DNA of 48,043 nucleotides. It comes from Verrucomicrobiales bacterium (GTDB lineage Bacteria > Verrucomicrobiota > Verrucomicrobiia > Verrucomicrobiales > DEV007). Numbering within the stretch: position 1 is the stretch's first letter; the number at the start of each line of letters is the position of its first letter. A model generated the notes under the pieces. The model ran no database searches and was not told where the DNA came from. It saw nothing but the letters and a program-made list of their open reading frames with translations. Shown one piece after another: positions 1 to 10,200 of this stretch. The stretch is from assembly GCA_029213195.1 (NCBI GenBank), contig JARGNI010000044.1, positions 1-48,043 on the forward strand, written 5' to 3'. The position numbers and the translations under genes are program-made.

Positions 1-45
1 ATGCACGAACTTTATCGATCTTTCAGGATTGTTCAAAGTCCGACA

Positions 46-117
46 GTCTCCTAGGAAATTGCTTTTTCAACCCCGCCGCTCCGTCACCGCGCATCGCCCC
101 GGGTTGGAGGGGGTGCA
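46..117. repeat. 72-bp direct repeat, left copy
   Basis: These 72 bases recur without mismatch at 14909-14980 in the same orientation, and the match ends sharply on both sides (45/14908 and 118/14981 differ). Inside is a short inverted repeat, CAACCC at 68-73 against GGGTTG at 101-106, with a GC-rich centre. The two copies bracket the whole polysaccharide locus. The other copy lies about 200 bp beyond the 3' end of an IS91-family transposase gene. It could be an IS91 terminus, a REP-like dispersed repeat or a recombination scar; the sequence alone does not decide. Confidence 0.9.
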
Positions 118-176
118 ATCGTCGGAGCTGCAATCTTCGACGCGTGGCGTGCCAACCGAATGAAGCAACTTCCCTC

Positions 177-1193
177 ATGAAATATACAATCCTGACACTA
201 CAACTCCTTTTCGCCCTGACTCTCTCGGTTTCAGCAGCGCCGGTAAAACTCATTTTTGACACCGACATGGGCAACGACATCGATGATGCCATGGCCCTGG
301 CGATGATTCACCAGTTGGAGCGGCGCGGAGCCTGTGAACTGCTCGCAGTCACCTCGACAAAAGATCACCCCCTCTCCGCGGCTTTTATCGATGCGCTCAA
401 CACTTTTTATGGCGCTCCGAATATCCCAATCGGTGCCGTCCGCGACGGAGTGACCCCAGAGAAAGGAAAATACAACGGGTTGGCAGAGAAAAAAGACGAC
501 GCTGGAAATCTCGTTTACCCCCACGACCTCAAGTCGGGCGAAGATGCCATGGAGGCCGTCGCCCTGATTCGCAAAACGCTTGCCGCCCAACCCGACAACT
601 CGGTCAAACTGGTGCAGGTTGGCTTTTTTACCAATCTGGCCCGGCTTCTCGAATCGAAGCCGGACAAGCATTCGGACCTCGCCGGCCCTGAGTTGATTCG
701 AAAGAAAGTGAAGGAGACCATCATTATGGCGGGTGCCTTCCAGTCGATTCGCTTCGGCACGCAGCATCTCGAGTACAATGTGAAGAAAGATATTCCCTCA
801 GCCAAAAAAATGGCAGCCCAATGGCCCGGACCGCTGATCTGGAGCGGTTACGAAATCGGCATCGCTGCTTCCTACCCGTGGCAAAGCATTATGGAAGACT
901 ACGGCTACGTGAAGCACCACATCGTGAAGGAGGGCTATCTCGACTACGTGCCAGAGCATCCTCACGATCGTCCCACCTGGGATCTCAGTGCCGTCCTCTA
1001 CGCAGTCTATCCAGATCGCAGCTACTTCGACCTTTCTCCCAAAGGCAACGTCAAGGTTAACGACGAGGGCCGCACCGATTTCTTCCCAGGAGAAAAAGGA
1101 AACGACCGCTACTTCATCATGAACGACATTCAGACCGAGAAGGTTCGGGAAGCTTTCGTCCAACTTTGCTCTGAGCCTCCTGCCGGTAAATGA
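177..1193 (+). CDS. Secreted inosine-uridine nucleoside hydrolase-like protein
   Basis: The 338-residue product has an N-terminal signal peptide (residues 1-20, ending SVSA) followed at once by the family's Ca2+/ribose-binding Asp cluster, FDTDMGNDIDDAMAL (D28, D30, D34, D36, D37). Nucleoside hydrolases cleave the N-glycosidic bond of ribonucleosides. Secreted relatives, however, are common in polysaccharide loci of Bacteroidetes and PVC bacteria, where their substrate is unknown. The ATG at 177 is preferred over one at 144 because it begins the signal peptide. The gene is the first of the locus, just inside the left 72-bp repeat. A role on a glycosidic or esterified substituent of the target glycan is possible but is inference. 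Family assignment is firm, substrate is not. Confidence 0.85.
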   Translation: MKYTILTLQLLFALTLSVSAAPVKLIFDTDMGNDIDDAMALAMIHQLERRGACELLAVTSTKDHPLSAAFIDALNTFYGAPNIPIGAVRDGVTPEKGKYNGLAEKKDDAGNLVYPHDLKSGEDAMEAVALIRKTLAAQPDNSVKLVQVGFFTNLARLLESKPDKHSDLAGPELIRKKVKETIIMAGAFQSIRFGTQHLEYNVKKDIPSAKKMAAQWPGPLIWSGYEIGIAASYPWQSIMEDYGYVKHHIVKEGYLDYVPEHPHDRPTWDLSAVLYAVYPDRSYFDLSPKGNVKVNDEGRTDFFPGEKGNDRYFIMNDIQTEKVREAFVQLCSEPPAGK

Positions 1194-1428
1194 AATCAAT
1201 TTTTGCTCTCGCCTTCTGTGTAGGGCTCGTGCCTCCATCTTCGCCCTGCGAGTGTAGCAGGACAATCCGCGCAACGAAGGGCAGCCCGGGCCGAAGGGCA
1301 CCTTCTACATTCCGATTTCAGAAACTTTTCTTCGTTTGGAATTATCGAAGTTCAATTTTGTGTTCTTGTTGAAACTTGATCAATGTAGTGAGTTGAGCCA
1401 CGATCCACTTTATCTACCCTCCTCACTC

Positions 1429-2796
1429 ATGCTCACTCGTCTGTTTTTTTCGCTTACGTTTTTTCTCGCCGAGATGGTAATTGCTGGGGAGCAAAAGCCG
1501 AATTTCGTTTTTATTCTCGCCGACGACTGCAGCTATCTCGATCTGGAGTTGTATGGGGGGGCCGCAAAAACCCCGCATCTCAACAAGCTGGCGGGCGAAG
1601 GGATGAAGTTCAATCGCTGCTACCAATCCGCCCCGATGTGTTCGCCGACGCGGCAGGCTTTGTATACCGGTCTTTTCCCTGTGAAGAGCGGAGCGTATCC
1701 GAATCATGCGCGAGCCTACGAGAATGTAAAAAGCATTCCTCACTACCTGAAGCGCGTGGGCTATCGGGTGGCTTTGGCCGGGAAAACTCACATTGATCCC
1801 AAGCCGGTATATCCTTTTGAATACATCGACGAATTTGCGGAGCCGGAAGATGAGGATGTTCCGATGATCGATGGATGGCGCTATCCGGAAGTGCGAAACT
1901 TGCTCCGCGAATCGAGCGAAGAGAAGGAACCATTCTGCTTGTTTCTCTGTTCCAATGAGCCGCACGGTCCCTACACAAAGGGCGATCCTGCTCCCTACAA
2001 AGAGGCGAAACTCAGCCCGCAACAGTTCAATTTTCACCGCGAGTCCTACGCAAAGTATCTCGCTGAAATCACTTATTTCGACGGACAGGTTGGCGAAGTG
2101 ATTCGCATGCTCGAGGAACAGGGCCTGCGGGAAAATACGCTACTCATCGCCGCGACAGAACAAGGAAGCGGATTCCCATTCGGCAAATGGACTTGTTACG
2201 AAATGGGCGTGGCGAGCGGGATGATTGCCTCCTGGCCGGGAAATATTGAAGCCGGGTCCGAGACCGATGCGATTGTCGAATACACCGACATCGTTCCCAC
2301 CTTTCTGGATGCAGCAGGAGCCCCCATTCCGGAAGTGCTGGATGGGCGTACACTTCTGCCTCTGCTTCGGGGCGAGACGAATCGGCACAGTCAATACAGC
2401 TACAGCTTGCAGACCACGCGAGGCGTCAACGGATACAAGGCTCCGTTCGGAGTTCGCTCCGTGGTAGGTGGCGAGTATCGCTACATTCGCAATTTGTTTC
2501 CCGAAAACGAGTTCAGCATTCCGGTGTCTCGCAACCTGATGAAAGAGACTGCATTGCTCGACGAAACGGAGAAAGCCCGCGCCGCCCGCTATTTGAACAG
2601 GCCGCCCGAAGAGTTATACCACGTGATCAAAGATCCGTATTGTCAGGAAAATCTCATCGACAAACCGGCACTACAGGAAACCAAAAATCGCCTCGCTGAT
2701 GCTCTCTCTAACTGGATGGATGAGCAGGGAGACACGGGCCGAGATGTCGAATTGGATGCACACGGTCGACAGGCGAATTGGTATAAAAGGAACTGA
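1429..2796 (+). CDS. Secreted S1-family sulfatase (C-x-P-x-R type)
   Basis: The 455-residue product has a signal peptide (residues 1-20) and then the sulfatase metal-binding start PNFVFILADD (D32, D33). The formylglycine motif is CSPTR with C71 as the residue that would be converted. It is the classical C-x-P-x-R form recognised by formylglycine-generating enzyme. GKTH and a later EQGSG segment match the rest of the S1 alkaline-phosphatase-like fold. The overall pattern recalls N-sulfoglucosamine sulfohydrolase-like sulfatases, but the subfamily is uncertain. The ATG at 1429 is chosen because the upstream extension to 1336 would bury the signal peptide. The gene converges on the regulator with only 7 bp between stop codons. 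In context it probably removes sulfate from the glycan attacked by the downstream enzymes. Confidence 0.9.
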   Translation: MLTRLFFSLTFFLAEMVIAGEQKPNFVFILADDCSYLDLELYGGAAKTPHLNKLAGEGMKFNRCYQSAPMCSPTRQALYTGLFPVKSGAYPNHARAYENVKSIPHYLKRVGYRVALAGKTHIDPKPVYPFEYIDEFAEPEDEDVPMIDGWRYPEVRNLLRESSEEKEPFCLFLCSNEPHGPYTKGDPAPYKEAKLSPQQFNFHRESYAKYLAEITYFDGQVGEVIRMLEEQGLRENTLLIAATEQGSGFPFGKWTCYEMGVASGMIASWPGNIEAGSETDAIVEYTDIVPTFLDAAGAPIPEVLDGRTLLPLLRGETNRHSQYSYSLQTTRGVNGYKAPFGVRSVVGGEYRYIRNLFPENEFSIPVSRNLMKETALLDETEKARAARYLNRPPEELYHVIKDPYCQENLIDKPALQETKNRLADALSNWMDEQGDTGRDVELDAHGRQANWYKRN

Positions 2797-2803
2797 GCGT
2801 TTC

Positions 2804-3955
2804 TCACTTCGGATTTCGAAAGGCTGACGGCGGCTGCCCAAGTTTCCGACGGAACAAACGCGACATCATTTCCGGCGAACCGAAGCCGGAGTTTTCGGAG
2901 ATATCCCAAAGTTTGCGGTCCGATTTCTTGATTTCTTTTAAGGCGCATTGGATTCGGCGATCCAGAATTTCCTCGTAAATGGAGCGCCCGATGTATTTCA
3001 CGAAAGCATCGTGCAAACGGCGTGCCGACATCGGAACCTGTGCAGAGACTTGTTCCGGTGTCAGGATTGGATCGGCAAAATGTTCGGCGATATAGCGCAG
3101 AGCCGTGGCGACATGCGGATGGCGTGTCGCGAGAATACTCGTCGATTGCCGAACATGAAGAGCCCCGCATTTCACCCGGATTGGCTCGTCGGGTGAGGAA
3201 CTTCCGCTGAGCAGCTTATTCAAAAGTTCGGCTCCGCGGTAGCCATGATGAAACGCATTGTTGTCGATGCTGCTGACGGCAACCGGAGCAAGTTCGCAAA
3301 TCTCGCGGCAGTTATCCACGCCTAACAGAGCGACATCTTCGGGGATGAATAAATCGGCACGAGCGCAGGCTTTCGTGACCCACTGGGTGAGGTAGTCAGC
3401 CGCTGCCATCACGCCGAAGGGGCGATCTTCGGTCGGAAGATGACGGAGTAACCAGTCGGGACTGCTGTTGCGGGTCACAAAATTGCTGGGCGCTTCGAGC
3501 AATTTTGCATCAAGCCCCAGCGCCTCTGCGGCTTCGCGAAATCCGTCAAAGCGTTCCCGATGAAAATGATTCGGTTCGTGAATGACAAATCCCAGATGCC
3601 GACACCCCAGCGCAGCAAGATGCTCCGCTCCCACTTTTCCAATTCCCGGATTGTCCTGCAAGACACGCGGCAGCTCAATGGAGGAATCATTCATCGAAAG
3701 GTCGACTGTCGGCAGGTGACGGTGGGCTTTGATGAACGCCGTCAATTTTGCATTTTTACCCGGCACATGAAGCATGCTCAGAATGCCGTCGCCGTCCCAC
3801 GAGTGCGGCAACAATCCGGTATGGTAGTAAACCGTGTCGAGAATCCAATTTGCCTCAGCACCAAACTGACAAATGCCTTCCAGCATCCGCTCATCCCGAT
3901 AGCAAGGGAGAAAAAGAATGTGAGGCCGGGATTTCTCTGAGGAGTGTTTTTTCAA
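2804..3955 (-). CDS. XylR-type AraC-family transcriptional regulator with LacI-like sensor domain
   Basis: The 383-residue product has two parts. Residues about 10-265 resemble the periplasmic-binding-protein sugar sensor of LacI/XylR regulators (for example the stretches HLAALGCRHLGFV and EDVALLGVDN). Residues about 275-383 form an AraC double helix-turn-helix, with RYIAEHFADPILTPEQVS and GFGSPEMMSRLFRRKLG. E. coli XylR has the same layout and binds D-xylose. The start codon appears to be TTG (3953-3955): it precedes the sensor domain directly and no in-frame ATG lies upstream. The gene is divergent from the GH43 gene, and a 21-bp-spaced direct repeat lies between them, so it very likely controls the locus. 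The effector is inferred to be xylose or a xylo-oligosaccharide. Confidence 0.9.
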   Translation of the reverse strand: MKKHSSEKSRPHILFLPCYRDERMLEGICQFGAEANWILDTVYYHTGLLPHSWDGDGILSMLHVPGKNAKLTAFIKAHRHLPTVDLSMNDSSIELPRVLQDNPGIGKVGAEHLAALGCRHLGFVIHEPNHFHRERFDGFREAAEALGLDAKLLEAPSNFVTRNSSPDWLLRHLPTEDRPFGVMAAADYLTQWVTKACARADLFIPEDVALLGVDNCREICELAPVAVSSIDNNAFHHGYRGAELLNKLLSGSSSPDEPIRVKCGALHVRQSTSILATRHPHVATALRYIAEHFADPILTPEQVSAQVPMSARRLHDAFVKYIGRSIYEEILDRRIQCALKEIKKSDRKLWDISENSGFGSPEMMSRLFRRKLGQPPSAFRNPK

Positions 3956-3997
3956 AATCCAAGCATAGAGGCAACTGGAACATAAAAAAAGTGAGAA

Positions 3998-4033
3998 TGT
4001 CAGTAATCGACAAGCCCTTGTCAGTGTTCGTCA
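3998..4033. promoter_or_regulatory. Candidate AraC/XylR operator: two 15-bp direct repeats 21 bp apart
   Basis: Two half-sites, 3998-4012 and 4019-4033, fit the consensus TGTCAGTRWTCGWCA and match at 12 of 15 positions. They start exactly 21 bp apart, two helical turns. AraC-family proteins typically bind direct repeats with about this spacing. The site lies between the regulator start (3955) and the GH43 start (4106), where an operator for both would be expected. Confidence 0.6.
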
Positions 4034-4105
4034 TTCACAGGAAGGGATTGTTTTGCTACATTAGTTAAAGTTCGGTAACTGATTTCAGGCCTTTTCGGTT
4101 TAAAA

Positions 4106-5653
4106 ATGATTCAAAATCCCATACTTCCCGGTTTTCATCCAGACCCGTCGATCTGTCGAGTCGGGAATGACTATTACATCGCGACTTCGAGTTTCGAGTG
4201 GTTTCCCGGTGTGCCGATTCATCACTCGAAGGATCTTGTTCACTGGCAATTGCTGACTCACGCACTTGACGAGACGCGGCTTCTCGACTTGCGCGGAGTT
4301 CCGAGTTCGGGCGGGGTCTGGGCGCCTGCTTTGAGTTATCATGAGGGGCTCTTTTATTTGTGTTACACGGTGGTGCATCAGCACGAAGCAGCGACAAAAG
4401 ACACGCCGAATTTCCTGACGACGGCACCTTCGATTGAAGGTCCCTGGTCTGACCCAATTCACATTAACTCATCGGGATTCGATCCTTCACTGTTCCATGC
4501 CGAAGACGGTCGAAAATACTGGCTGAACATGGTGTGGGATCACCGTCCTGAACGTCATCCGTTTCATGGGATCGCCTTACAGGAGCTGGATATGGAAACA
4601 GGCAAATTACTCGGAAAATCCGAGATCATTTTCAAAGGTAGCAATATTCAACTCACCGAAGGTCCGCATCTCTATCAGCGAAACGGCTACTACTATCTTC
4701 TCACCGCGGAAGGCGGAACGGAATACGATCACGCAGTCAGCCTCGCCCGGTCCCGTGATCTGTTGGGGCCGTATGAGGTGCATCCGCAAAATCCAGTTCT
4801 CACTTCATCGGGGCGACCTGATTTACCATTGCAGAAGTCCGGTCACGGTAGTCTCATCGAAACGCAACAGGGTGAGTGGTATATGCCACATCTTTGCGGG
4901 CGACCACTTCCCGGAACGCATCGCTGCAATCTCGGTCGCGAAACCGCAATCCAGAAAATAGAATGGCGAGACGACGATTGGTTGTATCTCGCAACGGAAG
5001 GGAATGCCCCTGCTGATGCTGTGCCCGCGCCAGACTTGGAGGCTCACCCGTGGCCAGAAGTTCCCGGGCGGCTCCCGTTCGATTCGGCCCATTACGTGAC
5101 GCCGAGGCTTCCTTCCAAAAATATCATCCGTGAATCCGATTCGCTAAGATTGATTGGTGCCGAGTCGCTCGAATCGAATTTTGAGCAGGCCATGCTGGCG
5201 CGGCGACTTACCAATCACCAAACGACTGCGAAGACCTGTCTTCGCTTCGAGCCGGATTCGTTTCAACAAATGGCTGGAATCGCGGCCTACTACAATACCT
5301 ATCTCTTTCACTATCTCTATCTGTCGCACGACGAATCGTTGGGCCGCTGCCTGCAGATTCATTCCTGCGACGACGGGACTTCATCCTTTCCACTCGGAGC
5401 GACCCCAGTTCCCGTTCCCGAAGGTCCGCTTTATCTTCGCGCAACCTTTGAATTTTCCGACCTCCAGTTTTCCTGGTCGACCGATGACGAGGTCTTTGAA
5501 AAAATTGGGCCGGTGCTCGACGCTGCGATTCTGTCCGACGATCATGGGGATCACTGGGGATTCACCGGAACCTTCTTTGCACTTGCCTGCCAGGATTTAA
5601 CCGGCGCAAAACAAGCTGCTGAATTCGACTTTTTAGAAATCAAAACATCATGA
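4106..5653 (+). CDS. GH43 beta-xylosidase (bifunctional xylosidase/arabinofuranosidase type)
   Basis: The 515-residue enzyme has no signal peptide and is probably cytoplasmic. It releases xylose from the non-reducing ends of xylo-oligosaccharides. The three GH43 catalytic residues are visible: D13 in GFHPDPSICR (general base), D126 in GFDPSLF (pKa modulator) and E185 in LTEGPHLY (general acid). These positions nearly coincide with the Selenomonas beta-xylosidase (D14, D127, E186). The C-terminal 200 residues look like the concanavalin-like beta-sandwich of this subgroup. There is no Shine-Dalgarno sequence. Its stop overlaps the start of the sugar transporter as ATGA (5650-5653), so the two are co-translated. 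Substrates are presumably imported by that transporter. Side activity on arabinofuranosides is possible. Confidence 0.93.
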   Translation: MIQNPILPGFHPDPSICRVGNDYYIATSSFEWFPGVPIHHSKDLVHWQLLTHALDETRLLDLRGVPSSGGVWAPALSYHEGLFYLCYTVVHQHEAATKDTPNFLTTAPSIEGPWSDPIHINSSGFDPSLFHAEDGRKYWLNMVWDHRPERHPFHGIALQELDMETGKLLGKSEIIFKGSNIQLTEGPHLYQRNGYYYLLTAEGGTEYDHAVSLARSRDLLGPYEVHPQNPVLTSSGRPDLPLQKSGHGSLIETQQGEWYMPHLCGRPLPGTHRCNLGRETAIQKIEWRDDDWLYLATEGNAPADAVPAPDLEAHPWPEVPGRLPFDSAHYVTPRLPSKNIIRESDSLRLIGAESLESNFEQAMLARRLTNHQTTAKTCLRFEPDSFQQMAGIAAYYNTYLFHYLYLSHDESLGRCLQIHSCDDGTSSFPLGATPVPVPEGPLYLRATFEFSDLQFSWSTDDEVFEKIGPVLDAAILSDDHGDHWGFTGTFFALACQDLTGAKQAAEFDFLEIKTS

Positions 5654-7191
5654 AAATCCAAACTCTTTTTATCGCGCTTATTGTTTCGCTGGGTGGTTTT
5701 TTGTTCGGTTTCGATGCGGGAATCATTTCAGGTGTGATGGCTTACGCCAGTCCGCATTTTGCGCTGAGCGATGCGCAAAATGGTTGGGCGACGAGTTGTC
5801 CAACTTTCATTGCGATGTTCTCAATGCTGATCGCGGGAAAGGTCAGCGACATGGTTGGTCGAAAGCCCGTCTTGATCGTTGTCGCTTTTCTTTATGCGAT
5901 ATCCGCGATCCTTTCCGCGTATGCCGTTTCCTACGAAATGCTCTACATCGCCCGCATGATCGGAGGTCTCGCCTTCGGTGCAGCGCTCATTATTGCGCCG
6001 ACTTACATCGCCGAGATTTCCAGCGCGAAGAATCGGGGAAAACTCGTTTCGATTCAACAGCTCAACATCGTTCTGGGATTCTTCGCCGCATTTTTGAGTA
6101 ATTACTTTTTCAACAAGTCGTTTACCGGAGGAGAATCGACATTTCTCACTGAGACTAACGTATGGCGCTGGATGCTCGGAGTAGAGGCTTTCCCGGCGCT
6201 TCTCTATTTTCTCTGTCTCTTTTTCGTGCCGAGAAGTCCGCGCTGGCTCTTCGCCAACAACCGGGTTGAGGAAGGAAAGAAAGTGCTGGTTCGCCTGCAT
6301 GGCGAAGAAGCGGGAGAGACGGAAAGCGAAGCGATTCAAAAGAATCTTTCCGAGGAAAGTCAGGTCGGGAAATCACCCTTCTCCGATCTGCTGAAACCTG
6401 CTCTGCGATACATTCTATTCATCGGGATCGCGATAGGAATTCTTCAGCAGGCCACGGGAATCAACGCAGTCTATTTTTACGCAACCTCGATTTTCACCCA
6501 GACTGGAATCGGATCAAACTCTGCTTTCATGCAAGGCGTTTTGCTCAGTTTTACTTCCGTCGTATTTACGGTCCTGGCAATGCTCACGATCGACAAACTG
6601 GGGCGCCGTCCGCTCCTCCTCACGGGGATCGCCGGCATTGCTGTCTGCATGTTGCTTTGTGGATTCGGATTCGGCAGCGCGACCTATCAACTGACTCCGG
6701 AAAAAATCGCAGCGCTCGAGGGCGTCGACACGGCGAAGCTTGCTGAAGTTCAGGATGTCACCTTCGATTCGGATGTGGCATTCAAAAATAAAATGAAGGA
6801 ACTGCTCGGGGCTCAGGCGTACGCAAAACACGAAGGAGCCATCCTCGAAGCTGGAACAGAAATGAATGCCACGATTGTCCTCGTCGGTGTGATGGGGTTC
6901 ATCGCCTGCTTTGCCTTTTCTCTCGGACCAGTCATGTGGGTGATGCTGTCAGAAATGTATCCAAATAAAATTCGGGGGATGGCGATCGGTTGCGTCGGTC
7001 TCATCAACTCATTCACGGCCTGGCTCGTGACTCAGGTTTTCCCGTGGGAACTCTCAAATCTCGGCAACTCTACGACTTTCTATATCTTCGGCGGCTTCGC
7101 TCTCGTTGGATTTTTCCTCCTCTTCAAGATCCTTCCCGAGACCAAAGGAAAAACCCTCGAGCAGCTCGAATCCGAACTGGTAAAAAGCTGA
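5650..7191 (+). CDS. MFS sugar:H+ symporter, XylE-like
   Basis: The 513-residue integral membrane protein has about 12 predicted helices and the marks of the MFS sugar porter family: GFLFGFDAGIISG in helix 1, SDMVGRKP between helices 2 and 3, GILQQATGINAVYFYA in helix 7, DKLGRRP between helices 8 and 9, and the C-terminal PETKGKTLEQLE. A charged insertion of about 60 residues (around 350-410) precedes the last helices, as in the D-xylose transporter XylE. It overlaps the GH43 gene by 4 bp. The import route for the locus is therefore a proton symporter for xylose or short xylosides, not a SusCD pair. The exact sugar is inferred from the neighbours. Confidence 0.92.
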   Translation: MKIQTLFIALIVSLGGFLFGFDAGIISGVMAYASPHFALSDAQNGWATSCPTFIAMFSMLIAGKVSDMVGRKPVLIVVAFLYAISAILSAYAVSYEMLYIARMIGGLAFGAALIIAPTYIAEISSAKNRGKLVSIQQLNIVLGFFAAFLSNYFFNKSFTGGESTFLTETNVWRWMLGVEAFPALLYFLCLFFVPRSPRWLFANNRVEEGKKVLVRLHGEEAGETESEAIQKNLSEESQVGKSPFSDLLKPALRYILFIGIAIGILQQATGINAVYFYATSIFTQTGIGSNSAFMQGVLLSFTSVVFTVLAMLTIDKLGRRPLLLTGIAGIAVCMLLCGFGFGSATYQLTPEKIAALEGVDTAKLAEVQDVTFDSDVAFKNKMKELLGAQAYAKHEGAILEAGTEMNATIVLVGVMGFIACFAFSLGPVMWVMLSEMYPNKIRGMAIGCVGLINSFTAWLVTQVFPWELSNLGNSTTFYIFGGFALVGFFLLFKILPETKGKTLEQLESELVKS

Positions 7192-7241
7192 TCACCTAAC
7201 CTTGTTACCTCATTGAACCAACTCTGTCAGAACGTTTTATC

Positions 7242-10200
7242 ATGAAGCTACGGACACTCTTTTACCTGCTCCTTTCCCTGTTCGCATTCGTTATTGCCGA
7301 GGCGCAGGAAATCACCGGACGATTTGCTCCGCCAGCCGGAAAAGTTCTCGTGTTCGCGGGGCAGGACAATGAGTCAGTAGGCGGAACCGAAACGTATCAA
7401 AATGGCTACGTGGAAAATATTGGTATCCCCGGGGGCATCACTCATTACGTCTATTTTTCTGAAGGGTGGACCAATGCTTTCGACCGGACCTTTCCCATCG
7501 GCGAAGTCGCTGGATTGAATAAGGAAACAGAATGGGCCTCGGGGCCGATGCACCAAAAAGCGTATCTCGATTCCCCGACACTGGATCCCTGTGTCATGCA
7601 TCTCTCCATTGCGATGGAGGGAAATAACGAGGACAAAGTGGCCGATGGATCTTTCGATCATCTCATCGCGGAGCTGGTGACCTTTATCAAAGAACATCCC
7701 GATCACCCGTTTCTGATTCGACCCGGTTATGAGTTCGATGGAAGCTGGAACAAATACGATCCGGAGAATTTCAAGAAAGCTTTCCGCCGCATTGTCGATG
7801 CTTTGCGGGCCGAGAAGCTTCCTAATTTTGCGATGGTGTTCGCGTCATCCAGCGACGTCAAACCGGGCCAGTTCGAGGAATACGATCCCGGCGGAGAATA
7901 CTACGAGTGGGTCGGCTATTCGTGGTGGGGCGGCGAAAAGGATGCGCAGCCTGCGCTGGACTACGCCCGCAAAGTCGGCAAGCCCGTTTTCATCGCTGAG
8001 GCAACACCGCGGGGCCACTTTTTCGACGAAGAAGATCATGAGGAAATTTGGAACGGTTGGTTTACCAAATTTTTCAATCACATTGACGAGAATATCGACG
8101 TCATTCGCGCCGTCTCATACATCAATGCCGACTGGGATTCGCAGGACATGTGGGATGGCTGGGGCCAAACCAAAATCGAAACAGCTCCCTACATCAAAAA
8201 ACGTTGGTTGGAAAAACTGGCTGAGCCACGATTCATCAATGCAGCAGATGAGCCTTTCAAGCAGATTGGTTTTCCGGCTGAATATGCCGAACCCAAGAAG
8301 CCGGTTGCACCCTACAATAACGCGACGCTGTCAGTGGAGATGCGGGTCGCGGATTTGCTCGGGCGAATGACGATCGAAGAAAAAGTGGGCCAGATCACAG
8401 GCTGGTGGCACTACGACGAACGAAAAATGCAGGAGGAGGGAAAAATCTTCACTCCGGAATTTTTTGCGGAGAAATGCCCCAACGGAATCGGCGAACTCGG
8501 ACCGTTACACAACCTCTCAATCGAAGAGGATGCGAAACTTTACGCAGCCGTGCAGACGTATTTTCGCAAACAAACGCGCCTCGGGATTCCCGCGATTCTC
8601 CACGACGAAGCTGCTCACGGGTTCATGAAATTCGAGGCGAACTCCTTTCCTGCACCAGTGGGAATCGCTTGCAGCTGGAATCCGAAAATGATCACGGAAG
8701 TCTATGCGAAAGCAGCTCAGGAAGCTCGTTCCCGTGGCGTCTCTCATGTTCTCTCTCCGGTAGTCGATGTTTCCCGCGATCTCCGCTGGGGCCGTGTCGA
8801 TGAAACACTCGGAGAGGACCCCTTTCTCGTGGGGCGTCTCGGTGCTGCCATGGTCGAAGGACTGCAAGGATCGACCGACGGGAGCATCGCCGCCGGTCAT
8901 GTTGCCGCGACGCTGAAACATTTTGCAGGCTACGCTGCAACCGAAGGTGGGCGAAACCGGGCTCCGTATTTGCATGGTCCGCGCCAGCTTCTCGACAATC
9001 AGGTGGAGCCGTTTCGCCATGTCATTCGCACCGCAAAGCCCTCCTCGGTAATGGCGGCTTACAACGAAGTGGACGGTTTGCCGTGCCACATCAATCCCTG
9101 GATTCTGAACGATGTCCTTCGGGGAAACCTCGGCTTTGAAGGTCTTATTGTAAGCGACTACCAGGGGATTGATCTGATTCGCCGCTACCAGAAAATCGGG
9201 ATTTCCGACGCCGATGTTGCCCGGATGGCTCTTGAGGCGGGGCTGCAACTGGAACTTCCCAACAACTTCGGTTTTCAACATCTTCCCAAAATGGTGAAGG
9301 AAGGAGCAGTCGACATTGCCCGAATTGACGATGCGGTTCGCGCTGTCCTCGATCTCAAATTTCGTCTTGGACTCTTCGAGGCTCCCGACAAGTTGGACGT
9401 GAAAAAAGCAAAAGCGCTCGCCACTTCTGAAGAAACCCGTGAACTGGCTCGCAAGGCTGCGCGGCAATCCATCGTGCTATTGAAAAACGAGGGCAACCTG
9501 CTGCCCCTGAAACCGGGCGCTCATGAATCTATCGCAGTGATCGGGCCGAATGCAGATGTCTGTCGACTTGGAAACTATTCCGGGCGTCCGCTGAAAACGG
9601 TTTCTCTGCTTCAGGGAGTCCGCAGTCTTCTCGGAGATTCTGCAAAAGTCACCCACGCCGAAGGCTGCAAGATCGCTCACAATGACACAGGCGATTCCTA
9701 CGCGAACTGGCGCTACGTCGACGAGGTGGAATTCGCAACATTGGAAGACAATCAGCCGCTGATCGAAGAAGCGGTCGCAGTCGCGGAGAAGTCCGATCTC
9801 GTCATCCTCGCGCTCGGTGAAAATATTCTACTCGGCCGTGAAGCCTGGGGTGAAAATCACATTGGTGATCGAACGACCTTCGACCTAACAGAGTCACAAC
9901 AGGCTCTCGCCCGCGCCGTTATCGCGACGGGAAAACCGGTCGTTCTTTTCCTTAATAACGGCAGACCAGTCGCCCTCCATGACCTCGGTGATGGTATCCC
10001 CGCAATCCTAACCGCGCACTACGCCGGTCAGGAAACCGGGACCGCCGCCGCCGGTATTCTCTTTGGGAAAACGAACCCATCAGGAAAACTTACGGTGAGC
10101 TGGCCACGTAGCGTTGGTCACATTCCCTCGCACTACAGTCAGCACGGTAGTGCTCGCGTTTTCGATTACGCAGATTCATCACGGAGTGCGGCTTACCCGT

